This document shows, piece after piece, positions 47,034 through 55,350 of a DNA stretch of 64,000 nucleotides. A program made the translations under genes and the position numbers. The stretch's first letter is position 1, and each line of letters begins with the position of its first letter. Under the pieces are notes generated by a model. That model saw nothing but the letters and a program-made list of their open reading frames with translations. It had not been told where the DNA came from and did no database searches. The stretch is from JAPOXR01 sp965221815 (lineage in GTDB: Bacteria; Pseudomonadota; Alphaproteobacteria; Rhodobacterales; Rhodobacteraceae): positions 2,790,001 to 2,854,000 of the forward strand of contig OZ244915.1 of the NCBI GenBank assembly GCA_965221815.1, in the 5' to 3' direction.

Positions 47034-48768
47034 GGGTGCGGCTCAGATTTGTGGCTCATGCTGCAGCGCGCCAGTGGAAGAAGTCGGCGCCCCGGTTGTT
47101 CATCTGGCAGCACCGGATAGCCATGATTGCGTTGGCGCCGTCAACGGACCAGCGGCTGCCGCTTTTTTTGAGTCGATCGACTACAACGGTCCGGCAGCCG
47201 CCTTCGACGAGGCCGCTGCCGCAGGGGAGACCCTGCCGTGTATAGACATCGTAGCGCATGCGGTGCAGGTTGGGTCTGCAATAATTCACGAACGCCCTGA
47301 TCGCGGGTGAGCTCTTGGCCAGTGTGGCAAGCGCCGCGAGGACCCGGGCTGCCTCACCGGCCTTGATCCGGGCCTTGATCCGGTCGAAAGTGGTCTGACG
47401 ACGCACGGGGTCTTCCCACGTCTCCTTCAGGGCCTCCTGAAGCCTTTCCAGGACATGGAACAGATCGAGCACGAAGGTCAGGTGCATGCCGGCGAAGACC
47501 GTGCGCATCGTCTTTTCGATCCAGGCGGCGCCATCGGACAGGATCACCGCCTCCGCGCTGTCCAGCACACCGCGCCGCTGCGCCTCCCGCCTCACGCGGG
47601 CGGCAAACTCGGACATCCCACCGGTGGTGGGAGCCCGGGCGCTGTCGATCACTGATGATTGGGTGATACTCCCGGCAACGGCCTTGATCCGGCCCTTGGG
47701 GTCAGGCGCCACTTCACAGATGCGCAGCAGCTTGGCTTCGCGCGTCCGGGCTGTGCCATCCGCCTGTTTGCCGGCGCGCCCGGCAAGTTCGGCAGGCCGG
47801 ATCGGCACGCCGGTCCCGTCAGCCGCCACCACCGGCCGGGTGGGAATCACCGCCGCCGGGGGGACATCCCTGCGCTCAAACGCGACCACTTCCCTGCCCA
47901 GCGCGCGGGCCAGCCTGTCAAACCGGGACCGGCTGACCCGGGTCCCGCTCAGCTCTTCAAGGAGCGTCACGGCGCGGCGACTGCCGACCTCCGCAGCGGC
48001 GGCCATGACCATCCGCTCGTAGCCCGGTGTTGTTGTCCGCCCCTCAAGACGCAACGCGGCGTCCAGCGGGAAGAGGCCGGTGCGACAGGCCGAACAGCGG
48101 TAATGCCGCCGCGCCACCGTCACCTTGCCCAGGCGGGTCATAGAGGTCTTGGGACGTTTGTCTCCCCAGCGCGCCATACGGCCCCCGCAATGGGGGCCGT
48201 GCGGGGGATCAAGGGCGTCATCCCGGGCTTCAAGCAGCAGTCGCAATTGGGCCGCTGCCGCGACCAGCGCATCACCGCGCAGGGCGGTCTCGACGGCATC
48301 CAGATCAACCACTGTCGCGGCCAGTTCCTTCTCGAGCCGTGGCAGGAGATCAGGGGACCGCGCCGCGGACCCCTCATGCCCTGGCAACTCCGTCGTCGCC
48401 ATGCGGCGGCAGATCACCGTTCCATCGAAAATCCGGTATTCGAGGAAACCGTCCCCATCCTGGCGGATCAGCGGTCGGTTCAGCGCGGCCTCCGCGGCCG
48501 ACAGACTCCGCAAATACGCGACCACCTCTGGATGCCTGAACTCCTGCTTTTTGTCCCGCTCTTTATCTTGAACTGCCATCTGCCTGTGTCTCCTGACTGC
48601 CCTGTCGCCAAACCCAACCGGAGCCGTGATGCCGACTCTCCGTGTTCCTGTGGGCGGAAATGGACATAGATCGATACAGAGACCGATACAAACCCGCTCC
48701 GACGGGCGCTGTCCGGATGTCAGGAAAAAGATCAGTCAGAGCGTGTCCCACAAATCTGAGCCGCACCC
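47034..48768 (-). mobile_element. ISKra4-like insertion sequence, 1735 bp
   Basis: Terminal inverted repeats begin GGGTGCGGCTCAGATTTG at both ends (left at 47034, right as the reverse complement ending 48768). The element is flanked by GTGGTCTAG at 47025-47033 and 48769-48777, a 9-base target duplication. It is inserted inside the methyltransferase gene in the opposite orientation and contains one intact transposase gene. Confidence 0.9.
47056..48579 (-). CDS. ISKra4-family transposase
   Basis: Intact 507-residue transposase read against the host gene. A zinc-finger region (GPHCGGRMARWG ... YRCSACRTG) precedes the catalytic part. VVAADGTGVPIR holds the first catalytic aspartate, VILSDGAAWIEK the second, and GLPCGSGLVEGGCRTVV the glutamate, as in ISKra4/ISAzba1-type proteins. 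Start ATG 48579. Confidence 0.87.
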   Translation of the reverse strand: MAVQDKERDKKQEFRHPEVVAYLRSLSAAEAALNRPLIRQDGDGFLEYRIFDGTVICRRMATTELPGHEGSAARSPDLLPRLEKELAATVVDLDAVETALRGDALVAAAAQLRLLLEARDDALDPPHGPHCGGRMARWGDKRPKTSMTRLGKVTVARRHYRCSACRTGLFPLDAALRLEGRTTTPGYERMVMAAAAEVGSRRAVTLLEELSGTRVSRSRFDRLARALGREVVAFERRDVPPAAVIPTRPVVAADGTGVPIRPAELAGRAGKQADGTARTREAKLLRICEVAPDPKGRIKAVAGSITQSSVIDSARAPTTGGMSEFAARVRREAQRRGVLDSAEAVILSDGAAWIEKTMRTVFAGMHLTFVLDLFHVLERLQEALKETWEDPVRRQTTFDRIKARIKAGEAARVLAALATLAKSSPAIRAFVNYCRPNLHRMRYDVYTRQGLPCGSGLVEGGCRTVVVDRLKKSGSRWSVDGANAIMAIRCCQMNNRGADFFHWRAAA

Positions 48769-49678
48769 GTGGTCTAGGGAAGCATTAGACTTTTTATGTA
48801 AACTAAAATCCGGGATTGAACGGGAAACCAGACAGCGCTCCCCAGAAAAAAATCTTCTGCTGGTGGCGTTTTGCCGGACCCTTATCGGTCTTTCGAATGC
48901 CGCGTTTAATCATCAGTCAATGTCTTTTAAGAACGACGCGCAGATGAAGCTGTTTTCCGGCTCCGACATGGAGCGGAAATTTTGTGAAGACCTGAGATTT
49001 GTACTGTTGGGGGCGAGAGATAATCCAAGAGGGACCAGCCAAGTAGTTTTTGGGGACGCCAGAAATCTGAAAGATACCCTTCAGGATCCCTTTGATTTAA
49101 TGGTTACTTCGCCGCCGTATGCCAATAGAATGTCGTATATCAGGGAGCTACGCCCTTACATGTATTGGTTAGGGTTTCTGGAAAACGGGAGAGACGCCGG
49201 TGAGCTGGACTGGTCCGCGATTGGCGGTACTTGGGGCATTGCCACGAGTAGACTTATTCATTGGGAACCTCCGAAAGATTCTTACGCTCACCCTTTCTTA
49301 AAAAAGACGTTAACCGCGATTGCGCATCAAAAAAACAAAAACGGTGCTGTGCTCTCGGCATATGTTTCTAGGTACTTTAGCGACATGTGGGAGCATATTC
49401 GCTCCTTACCCCCTTTAATCAAGAAGGGAGGTGAACTTCACTATATCGTGGGGAATTCCACCTTTTACGGCGTACATCTGGAAGTGGAGAAGATCTATGC
49501 GGCGATGCTGGAGGATGTAGGGTTTGAAGATGTGAAATACCGCGCGATCAGAAAAAGAAACTCCAAGAAAGAGCTATTTGAGTTCGACGTATCCGCCCGT
49601 CGGTTCCGTTAAATCAACGTGGTTTTACATCGAACCACTAGCCAATCACCGTATACGAGACAGGAAGGAAACCGAACC

Positions 49679-49837
49679 ATGACGAAGCCCGAAAGACCGA
49701 CCGTGAGGATCAAGCCCGGATCGTACTACCCGACCAGGGAAGAGTTGGACGAGGACGTGAGCATCGACGCGACGCCGGAGGAACTGGCGGCCGCCGTACT
49801 GCGTCCGGCCAGGGTCGTGAAAGATCCCGATGCGTAA
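49679..49837 (+). CDS. Small conserved-looking protein at the transposon end
   Basis: A 52-residue frame (MTKPERPTVRIKPGSYYPTREELDED, ending ARVVKDPDA) with AAGGAAACCGAACC before the ATG. It is 66 bases after the methyltransferase stop and 29 bases before the right terminal repeat, so it moves with the transposon. Acidic C-terminal half, no cysteine, no membrane segment. I recognise no function; an accessory or antitoxin-like role would be guesswork. Confidence 0.6.
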   Translation: MTKPERPTVRIKPGSYYPTREELDEDVSIDATPEELAAAVLRPARVVKDPDA

Positions 49838-49866
49838 CCGACGGTGAAACCGTTGCGGATTCGACG

Positions 49867-49901
49867 AAAAATGTGACTTTGGTATATAATTCCCAAAAAT
49901 A
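49867..49901. repeat. Right terminal inverted repeat and target duplication of the IS1595 transposon
   Basis: The 27-base repeat at 49867-49893 followed by AAAAATAA at 49894-49901. The same AAAAATAA is also the left flank of the neighbouring MITE. Confidence 0.92.
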
Positions 49902-50086
49902 AGGGGCTTATATACTTAACTACACAACAAATGTTCTTAAAATCAACAGCTTAAAAACCATTAAACGGGCCGGAACTGGATGAAATGGTGATAAATACTG
50001 CAAAAAGATTGATCAATAGAGACAGTGAACGATAGGAAAAGCCGAGGATTCAACGAATTAGCTGTGTAGTTAAGTATATAAGCCCC
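49902..50086. mobile_element. 185-bp MITE with IS1595-like ends
   Basis: Perfect 24-base inverted repeats at 49902-49925 and 50063-50086, beginning GGGGCTTATATACTTAAC. Flanked by AAAAATAA on both sides (49894-49901 and 50087-50094). There is no coding capacity; the interior is AT-rich. The GGG..TTATATAC start and the 8-base duplication match the IS1595 pattern, but the repeat sequence differs from the adjacent transposon, so a different transposase mobilised it. Confidence 0.88.
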
Positions 50087-50154
50087 AAAAATAACACAGT
50101 TCGACGTCTATCTTTTTTCTCCAAGTTCTATGACATTCAAGTCGCCGTCTTGTG

Positions 50155-50415
50155 CATCACACCAGGGTGTGCCCGTGCGAAACCGCCAGAGACCTCTTCC
50201 AGAAAAAGACGATTGTCCGCCGCCGTGCACCCCGGGCCGGTCGCTTGGCCCGGACACAGCGGCGCCACCCGAGCCCACATCTCATCCGTCAACACTGTGC
50301 GATCTGCAGTCATCATATCACCGGCCGCGTCTGCGCGTGCCGCCACCTTCGGCGTGCAATCCCGACACAAAGACACGCCCAGCTCTCAAGACACAAGGCA
50401 ATTGTCAACGGGCCT
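50155..50415 (-). pseudogene. Truncated IS5-family element (transposase 5' fragment)
   Basis: Minus-strand sequence encodes MTADRTVLTDEMWARVAPLC...GCTAADNRLFLEEV, nearly identical to the start of the intact IS5-family transposase at 61736. The terminal repeat AGGCCCGTTGACAATT is retained (reverse complement at 50400-50415). Similarity stops near 50155, about 260 bases in; the rest of the element is deleted. Confidence 0.88.
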
Positions 50416-50846
50416 TAATCTGATTTCGACGTCTTCCCATGTGTCAGACGTTTGCGCGGGGGTGGCGGTGCTGAACAGTGCCATGAGAAGCCATCCGATG
50501 GTACATATCATGAACAATTTTGTCGTGGGGCGGGCCTATTCGTCCTTGAAATCTTTCGGGGCACCCAGGAGGAAGCTACCGTCACATATATCCTGTGTCT
50601 TGTGGGATGTCATTGACTGTCATCGCGGACAGGTTGGTTGATTGCCGACATAGCAGGTCTGATATCCCGATACTTCTTGTCTTTTCCAATCCGTCCAGGC
50701 CGCGCAGTAGTTGATTTGTGGCCGGTGCGGGCGGTATGATCAAAGACCCCTGCGCGCCGGCAAAGACGCGGGTCTTGGTCAACAGCACCGGCGGGGCTCG
50801 CATCCTGCAGCGACATCCGGGATCGACAAGGGACCCTGGCCGTTTG
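50416..50846. other. Intergenic region without a recognisable gene
   Basis: About 430 bases between the IS5 remnant and the stop of the next minus-strand gene. Only short irregular open frames. Nothing recognised. Confidence 0.4.
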
Positions 50847-51338
50847 TCAGGGATCCGCCACCGGGTCGAGACAGGTATCGGTGGCGAAGAACACACGGGC
50901 GGCCTCTCTGGGCAGCTGTTCGTCGGTCGCGTAATAAGCATCCAGTGTTCCAATAAAAGCCTGTCGTGCCCGATCGACCGGTAGGGCGATCGGTTCCCCT
51001 GCCGATGCCGCGACTTTGATGGCGGCATACTGGCTGGCCAGAAACAGATAGTGCAAATGAAAGAAGTCTGAGTGTGAGTGGCCGGCGGTGGCGTGCATGG
51101 TCCGAAGCAGATCGATGCAGTCGCTCCATTGGACATCCAGAGACCACGGCAGTTCCTCGCATTCGGCAGGTGTCACGTTGCCGTTCAAGTAATAGCTGCA
51201 CATCTCGTAATACCGGACGGGGGTGGTGATCGCCCATTCGGGATCCAGACCCGCAGGCCCGCCGTTGGCGGCGGCATCCGTGGCCGTTGCGAGCAGCGTG
51301 GCCACCGCCAGTGGCAGGAGGGGGTGTCTTTTCATCAT
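50847..51338 (-). CDS. Hypothetical exported protein
   Basis: A 163-residue protein with a clear signal peptide (MMKRHPLLPLAVATLLATATDAAANG, cleavage probably after DAA or ANG). The mature part is rich in aromatic and histidine residues (HATAGHSHSDFFHLHYLFLASQYAA) and has four cysteines (MCSYYLN, AECEEL, DCIDLL, DTCLD), which could form two disulfides. GCGAGG lies about ten bases before the ATG. I do not recognise the family; a periplasmic location is inferred. Confidence 0.65.
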   Translation of the reverse strand: MMKRHPLLPLAVATLLATATDAAANGGPAGLDPEWAITTPVRYYEMCSYYLNGNVTPAECEELPWSLDVQWSDCIDLLRTMHATAGHSHSDFFHLHYLFLASQYAAIKVAASAGEPIALPVDRARQAFIGTLDAYYATDEQLPREAARVFFATDTCLDPVADP

Positions 51339-51486
51339 GGGGAACGCACCTCGCCAGAGAGTTCACGCCGCGACACAGGGACGGCGAGGGCGGCCCCCGC
51401 GCCTTTCAGTCTCCGGGCGGCGCGCTTCAGATGGGGGCTGCCATTCATGTGTTCACCTGTTTTCCCATGATATGACGCCCCGGCCC

Positions 51487-52035
51487 TCACCGAAGCTCCG
51501 AGTCTTTCTGCGCACGAAAAGTCCCGTGACCGCCCGCACAACCACATGAGAGCGGTTGGCAACAATGCAGATGGAACCTGCCGGCGAGGTGATCGGGTGC
51601 GGATGAGCGCAGGAATTTCAGGTCAAAACTCATATAGAGCTTGTCATTCTCGGGCAAAGGATCCTGCACCGCGATCATCAGGTCCGCATCCCCGTGATCA
51701 AGGCCCGAGATCCGATCCCCGGAAATGGTGAAGATCAGACTCGTGTCCTGGGTTGCAGACCCGCGCAGATATCCCTGGCCCTGAAACTGATCCCCGGCGG
51801 GGCACAGGTCAAAGACGAGTGTCCAGGCGATGGCGATCTCCTCGAGATGCCCGCACAGGGTGCCCCGCCACCGGCCCGCGGAATATGGGGGCAGCAGGGG
51901 TTGGTGACGGAATCCCATATTCCGCCCGCGAACGGGAGATGGGCGGGATCTTTCCAAGAGGGCGGCAGCGGGCAGGAATGACATCTTTCGCGGGAACTGC
52001 AAACGCGGGCACCGATTTTTCATATTTTTGATCAT
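51487..52035 (-). CDS. Hypothetical protein, possibly frameshifted
   Basis: An open frame of 182 codons whose ATG overlaps the stop of the small membrane protein gene upstream by four bases, suggesting coupling. The middle (TLVFDLCPAGDQFQGQGY, GSATQDTSLIFTISGD, ADLMIAVQDPLPENDKLYMSFDL) has good protein-like composition of a beta-rich domain, but both ends look irregular. It may be a decayed gene. Function unknown. Confidence 0.4.
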   Translation of the reverse strand: MIKNMKNRCPRLQFPRKMSFLPAAALLERSRPSPVRGRNMGFRHQPLLPPYSAGRWRGTLCGHLEEIAIAWTLVFDLCPAGDQFQGQGYLRGSATQDTSLIFTISGDRISGLDHGDADLMIAVQDPLPENDKLYMSFDLKFLRSSAPDHLAGRFHLHCCQPLSCGCAGGHGTFRAQKDSELR

Positions 52036-52271
52036 TCAACAAATTGAATCACAAATTTGAGCAGCTGGAAAAGAAAATAAAAAGAGACCAAAATCGCCAG
52101 CCACAAAGTCAACAAAAATGCCGCGCTCAGTTCCTCACCGCCGGAATCATTAGCACTGCTTTTCTGGTTCGCCAATATCATGCGCATTTCTTCTGCGTTA
52201 TCTCGCCTTCGAAGATCAAGCATGTGAAGCTTATCTTCGTCACTTAACATTCCTGGCATACGAGGCATCAT
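52032..52271 (-). CDS. Small single-pass membrane protein
   Basis: A 79-residue protein with a strong AAGGAG site five bases before ATG 52271. The N-terminal half is charged (MLSDEDKLHMLDLRRRDNAEEMRMIL) and the C-terminal half is one long hydrophobic helix (FLLTLWLAILVSFYFLFQLL). Unknown function. It overlaps the downstream frame by ATGA. Confidence 0.6.
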   Translation of the reverse strand: MMPRMPGMLSDEDKLHMLDLRRRDNAEEMRMILANQKSSANDSGGEELSAAFLLTLWLAILVSFYFLFQLLKFVIQFVE

Positions 52272-52858
52272 GAACTCCTTACTCTGATAAGCAGTTCTCT
52301 CTCCATCGGGATTCTCAGATCCCCACTTGCTGTCTGAGGCGCCACGGGCCCTGCAGATCTCGAGTCGTCCGGGTGCACCGGTCGTTGCCTTTCGGATTTT
52401 GCCATACTCACATCTCCCCTGTTCATGGATGTTGTTTGACCAAGCCTGATGTCACGGTTCAGAAATCACAGTATATCCATAGGTCGCCATTTCAACAAAT
52501 CGCCTGTTGTCATTTTCCTGAGACAGGGTTCCCGATTCACCTGTGATCTCGAAACTGTATCTCTCTGCCCTGACCGTGACAGAAGGGCCGGCAAAGTTAG
52601 GGGAATTATATACTTGTTTAACCCTGAGTGAAGAGAAACCGAGGAAGTTTTCTTCCCGCTAGCGATTTTGCTCTTCCATGAAACGAGTAAAGATTCTGTG
52701 CATCAGGAGTTGATTTCGTGTCAAGATTGAAATTGTTAGCAGAATAGATCCGACACAGAACCCTTGCCATACAGACTGGCATATTCCCCCGCGGGAAGAA
52801 AAACTCCAATCAACGAAATTAGAGATGAGCATAATCCGGCATAGACACACTGCGAAAG
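52272..52858. other. Intergenic region with a solitary IS1595-like end
   Basis: About 590 bases without a convincing gene. At 52600-52623 the sequence GGGGAATTATATACTTGT closely resembles the terminal repeats of the transposon and the MITE to the left, but no matching inverted partner was found nearby. It may be the remaining end of a deleted element. Confidence 0.45.
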
Positions 52859-53104
52859 ATGAGTGAGACATCCAACATCCACGATCTAGCCTAACAGATC
52901 GCACGACTGGAAGGTCAGATCACAGCCGTCAAAACGGAGAATGATGCGATGAAATCACGAATTGATGCCCGACTCGCCGGAATGGAGGCGGATATGGCCA
53001 AGCGGGAAACGGAGGCTGTCAAGCGGGAGAAACAGCAACTCCTGGCCATCGCGGCGCTGATTGCCCTCGCCACCACCATCCCGGGTTTGTGGCTGGGAGG
53101 ATAG
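52859..53104 (+). pseudogene. Small coiled-coil/membrane protein, copy 2 with nonsense mutation
   Basis: The frame from ATG 52859 reads MSETSNIHDLA, then TAA (52892-52894) where copy 1 has CGA, then QIARLEGQITAVKTENDAMK, SRIDARLAGMEADMAKRE and the hydrophobic tail LLAIAALIALATTI before TAG 53102. Apart from the stop the 81-codon frame is intact, and an internal ATG at 52941 or 52949 could give a shortened product. Paralogue of 41075-41312. Confidence 0.6.
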
Positions 53105-53830
53105 ATTACGCCCCACGGAATCGTCCTCTGCGGGGTAGGGCAAGGACCAAGACCATTCAGTGTCTTAGTCCTGTCATCGGCGGGATTTTCTCGTGGTCAA
53201 CCCGTTGCAGCGGCGGCGGCCCGTTGCTTGGCGGGGCTGCGCCTGAGACTATGGCCTGCTGGCCCCGTAGCTGCCTATCATCTCGGGTGTCCAGAAGGTT
53301 CCAGAGACAAAATGATGGTCCGGGCCGGCTGCACGACTACCTGGCCCTATGGCGCGACAATCATTCCCATATGGAAACGTGATCGTGACCAAAAGAAATC
53401 ACTGACGACACTCACACCCCGCCGTTATCGTCAAGGTCTCTTCTCGGTTGTTGTCTCATCAACTCAGCATCAAGATTCCTTAACCTTGCAGTTGGACGAG
53501 ACCAGTCGGGAAGGGCTGAACACAACGCGCATCCTGTCCGCAAACGCAGCGCCGTGAAACGCTCCTTTATGATTGGGGTGGATGCTCGCGCGTCAGCGGG
53601 ATCGGACAGTGCAACCTGCACTGCCCCGTCCACGCATCTGTGCACGTATGCCTACAGATGCGTGACTTCCCGCGTGACAACCGAATGATGTGTTCAGATT
53701 GTCCAACTCTACTTGGACGAAACACAACTTTTTGCGACAAACCCTGCCACTGGGACTGAATCATTACAGGTCGGCATCAACCGTCTCCTGCATCACGACA
53801 ATTGCCGTTTGACCCGCGTCATTGGCTCTG
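53105..53830. other. Intergenic region downstream of the pilin-like gene
   Basis: About 725 bases. Short overlapping open frames on both strands, none with a recognisable domain. I looked for inverted pilin C-terminal cassettes or recombination sites, as in R64 shufflons, and saw none. Confidence 0.4.
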
Positions 53831-55342
53831 TCAGCTGCATTTGGTCAGGGCCAGTGCGAAATCTGCAGATGAGAGCAGCTCAATTACGTCAGCTTTTCGA
53901 TCAGAATTTCGATCACGATCGATCGCTGCCTGCATGCGAATGGTCCATTTTTTACCGCCCACATGTTCCTCGGCGATCGCCTTCAGCCCGACAACCGGAC
54001 TGCCGTCCGGACTGGCATAGGCTATCGGCGCGACAAAAATCTGGGGCGTGCTTCCAGCATCCTGACAGTCTGGTTTGATAATGTCTCGGCTTTTGCTCAG
54101 ATTGACAAGACTGGCATGAAATATCCCCTTGGTCAGATCCTGGCCGCCCAGGGCCGTCGCGACAAAACGTGCGCCTGTTGTCTCGCCGGTAATTGTCAAA
54201 TCAGCGTCAACTTCTGTGTCGTCAGAAACCGTGAGCGACCCGCCGATTTCCGTATCCCCGATGAGGTTGATTTGAGCGCATTCCATAAGGATTGTACCCG
54301 TCGATGCGGTCGCCACACCTGATTGCCCGCAAGCGATACGCAAAAGACCCGTCACTTCGGAGAACAGATCAATCGTGCCATCCGCGTCGGAATCAACCGG
54401 TCGCGCCATCGCGAGTTTGTGTAACCCGGTCATGCTGGCGAACCGGTCATTATAGCCATCATTGTCGGTGTCTGATGGCTGGAACCGGATCGTGGTGTGG
54501 ATGTCGTTGGTGGCCGCACATGCCGCGAGGGACGACCCGGTCAAGCCCAGACACCGCTCAAAGGGATGACCATCCAGTTGCATCACTTCCCGGTGTGAGT
54601 TCCCAGCAGACTGAAAATCCAACGCGCCAAAACCTGACAGGGCAAGAAGTGACACGAAATGGCCAGCGGTCGGATAGGACGCGAGTGACTGGAAAGGGGT
54701 GATATCCATAGACCAACTGCCGAACGGGCCGGTTGCCCGGCCCATTTTCTCAACATAGCCGACTGCGGCCAAATCAGCGAAAGCAGCTGCGGGATTGCCA
54801 TGCTGCGCAGGTAACTTCTTACCCCCAGAGGTGACCAGCAGGACTTCAAGATCCAGTTCATCATTATCTGGATTCCCATCGGTCAGATGTGCATCAACGC
54901 GGCCATCAATATCCGAGTCCAACTGCGTCACAGCGAGGGTTGCTTTCGGGTTGGATCTATCGGCGCGACTCACACCACGCACAAGGATGGCAAATTTCTG
55001 ACCGACATTGTTGCGATGTTCTCCGCCACGCAAAAAAGATGGTGGCAGATATCCAGCGTTGGCCATTGTCCGCATTGAAATTTCCATGATTGCGTCTGCC
55101 GATGAAAGCTGGGCAAGACTCGCCCGGAGACTGTCATATTCTGTGGCGACATATTGTTGTGCAAATTGCGTCGTCAGCCGTAAGTCCTGCCCCAGTGAAC
55201 GGTCGCGTTGACGATCACTTTCTTCGCGCACCAGGCCGTTGACGAAAGCCAGAAAAGTGCCAAACAGGGCAACTGCCAAGGCCGCCTCCAACAACGTCGC
55301 TCCACGCTCGCCCCGGGCCAACATACGATGCCTGATGGTCAT
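53831..55342 (-). CDS. PilV-like type IV pilin (shufflon-type minor pilin)
   Basis: A 503-residue protein whose N-terminus is a type IV prepilin signal: MTIRHRMLARGERG followed by ATLLEAALAVALFGTFLAFV, with cleavage expected after the glycine at GERG/ATLLEA. The long, Asp-rich C-terminal region (SDTDNDGYNDRF, DSDADGTIDLF) could bind calcium. Such long pilins with a prepilin N-terminus are typical of PilV adhesins of thin conjugative pili. It lies eight bases after the prepilin peptidase gene. The residues at the C-terminus (ALTKCS) end with a cysteine. Confidence 0.7.
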   Translation of the reverse strand: MTIRHRMLARGERGATLLEAALAVALFGTFLAFVNGLVREESDRQRDRSLGQDLRLTTQFAQQYVATEYDSLRASLAQLSSADAIMEISMRTMANAGYLPPSFLRGGEHRNNVGQKFAILVRGVSRADRSNPKATLAVTQLDSDIDGRVDAHLTDGNPDNDELDLEVLLVTSGGKKLPAQHGNPAAAFADLAAVGYVEKMGRATGPFGSWSMDITPFQSLASYPTAGHFVSLLALSGFGALDFQSAGNSHREVMQLDGHPFERCLGLTGSSLAACAATNDIHTTIRFQPSDTDNDGYNDRFASMTGLHKLAMARPVDSDADGTIDLFSEVTGLLRIACGQSGVATASTGTILMECAQINLIGDTEIGGSLTVSDDTEVDADLTITGETTGARFVATALGGQDLTKGIFHASLVNLSKSRDIIKPDCQDAGSTPQIFVAPIAYASPDGSPVVGLKAIAEEHVGGKKWTIRMQAAIDRDRNSDRKADVIELLSSADFALALTKCS

Positions 55343-55350
55343 GAATGTGC

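Larger units (their letters stand above)
46624..49612 (+). pseudogene. Site-specific DNA methyltransferase, interrupted by an ISKra4-like element
   Basis: Two halves: 46624-47033 and 48778-49612. Joined without the inserted element and one duplicated target they give a continuous 414-residue protein (junction VGRWWSREALDF). SAM-binding motif I is VLDPFCGTATTAL with VTVDINPF; the catalytic motif IV is VTSPPYANRMSY, the S/T-S-P-P-Y form of N4-cytosine or N6-adenine amino-methyltransferases. Motif I precedes IV. ATG 46624 overlaps the endonuclease stop. Inactive while interrupted. Confidence 0.85.
41678..49893 (+). mobile_element. IS1595-family transposon carrying a restriction-modification gene pair
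   Basis: The ends are perfect 27-base inverted repeats, 41678-41704 and 49867-49893, beginning GGGAATTATATACC. Both are flanked by AAAAATAA (41670-41677 and 49894-49901), an 8-base duplication, the length typical of IS1595 transposition. Between them, all on the plus strand, are an IS1595-type transposase gene, a nuclease-like gene, a DNA methyltransferase gene and a 52-codon frame. Three other elements are inserted inside. Without them and their duplicated targets the transposon would be about 3.5 kb. Confidence 0.9.

Noticed and set aside
47659..48669. A 336-codon plus-strand open frame
   Set aside because: Antisense to the intact ISKra4 transposase with no recognisable domain.
53105..53830. 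Possible PilV shufflon cassettes
   Set aside because: No inverted copies of the pilin C-terminal coding sequence or repeated recombination sites were seen, and no Rci-type recombinase gene is adjacent.
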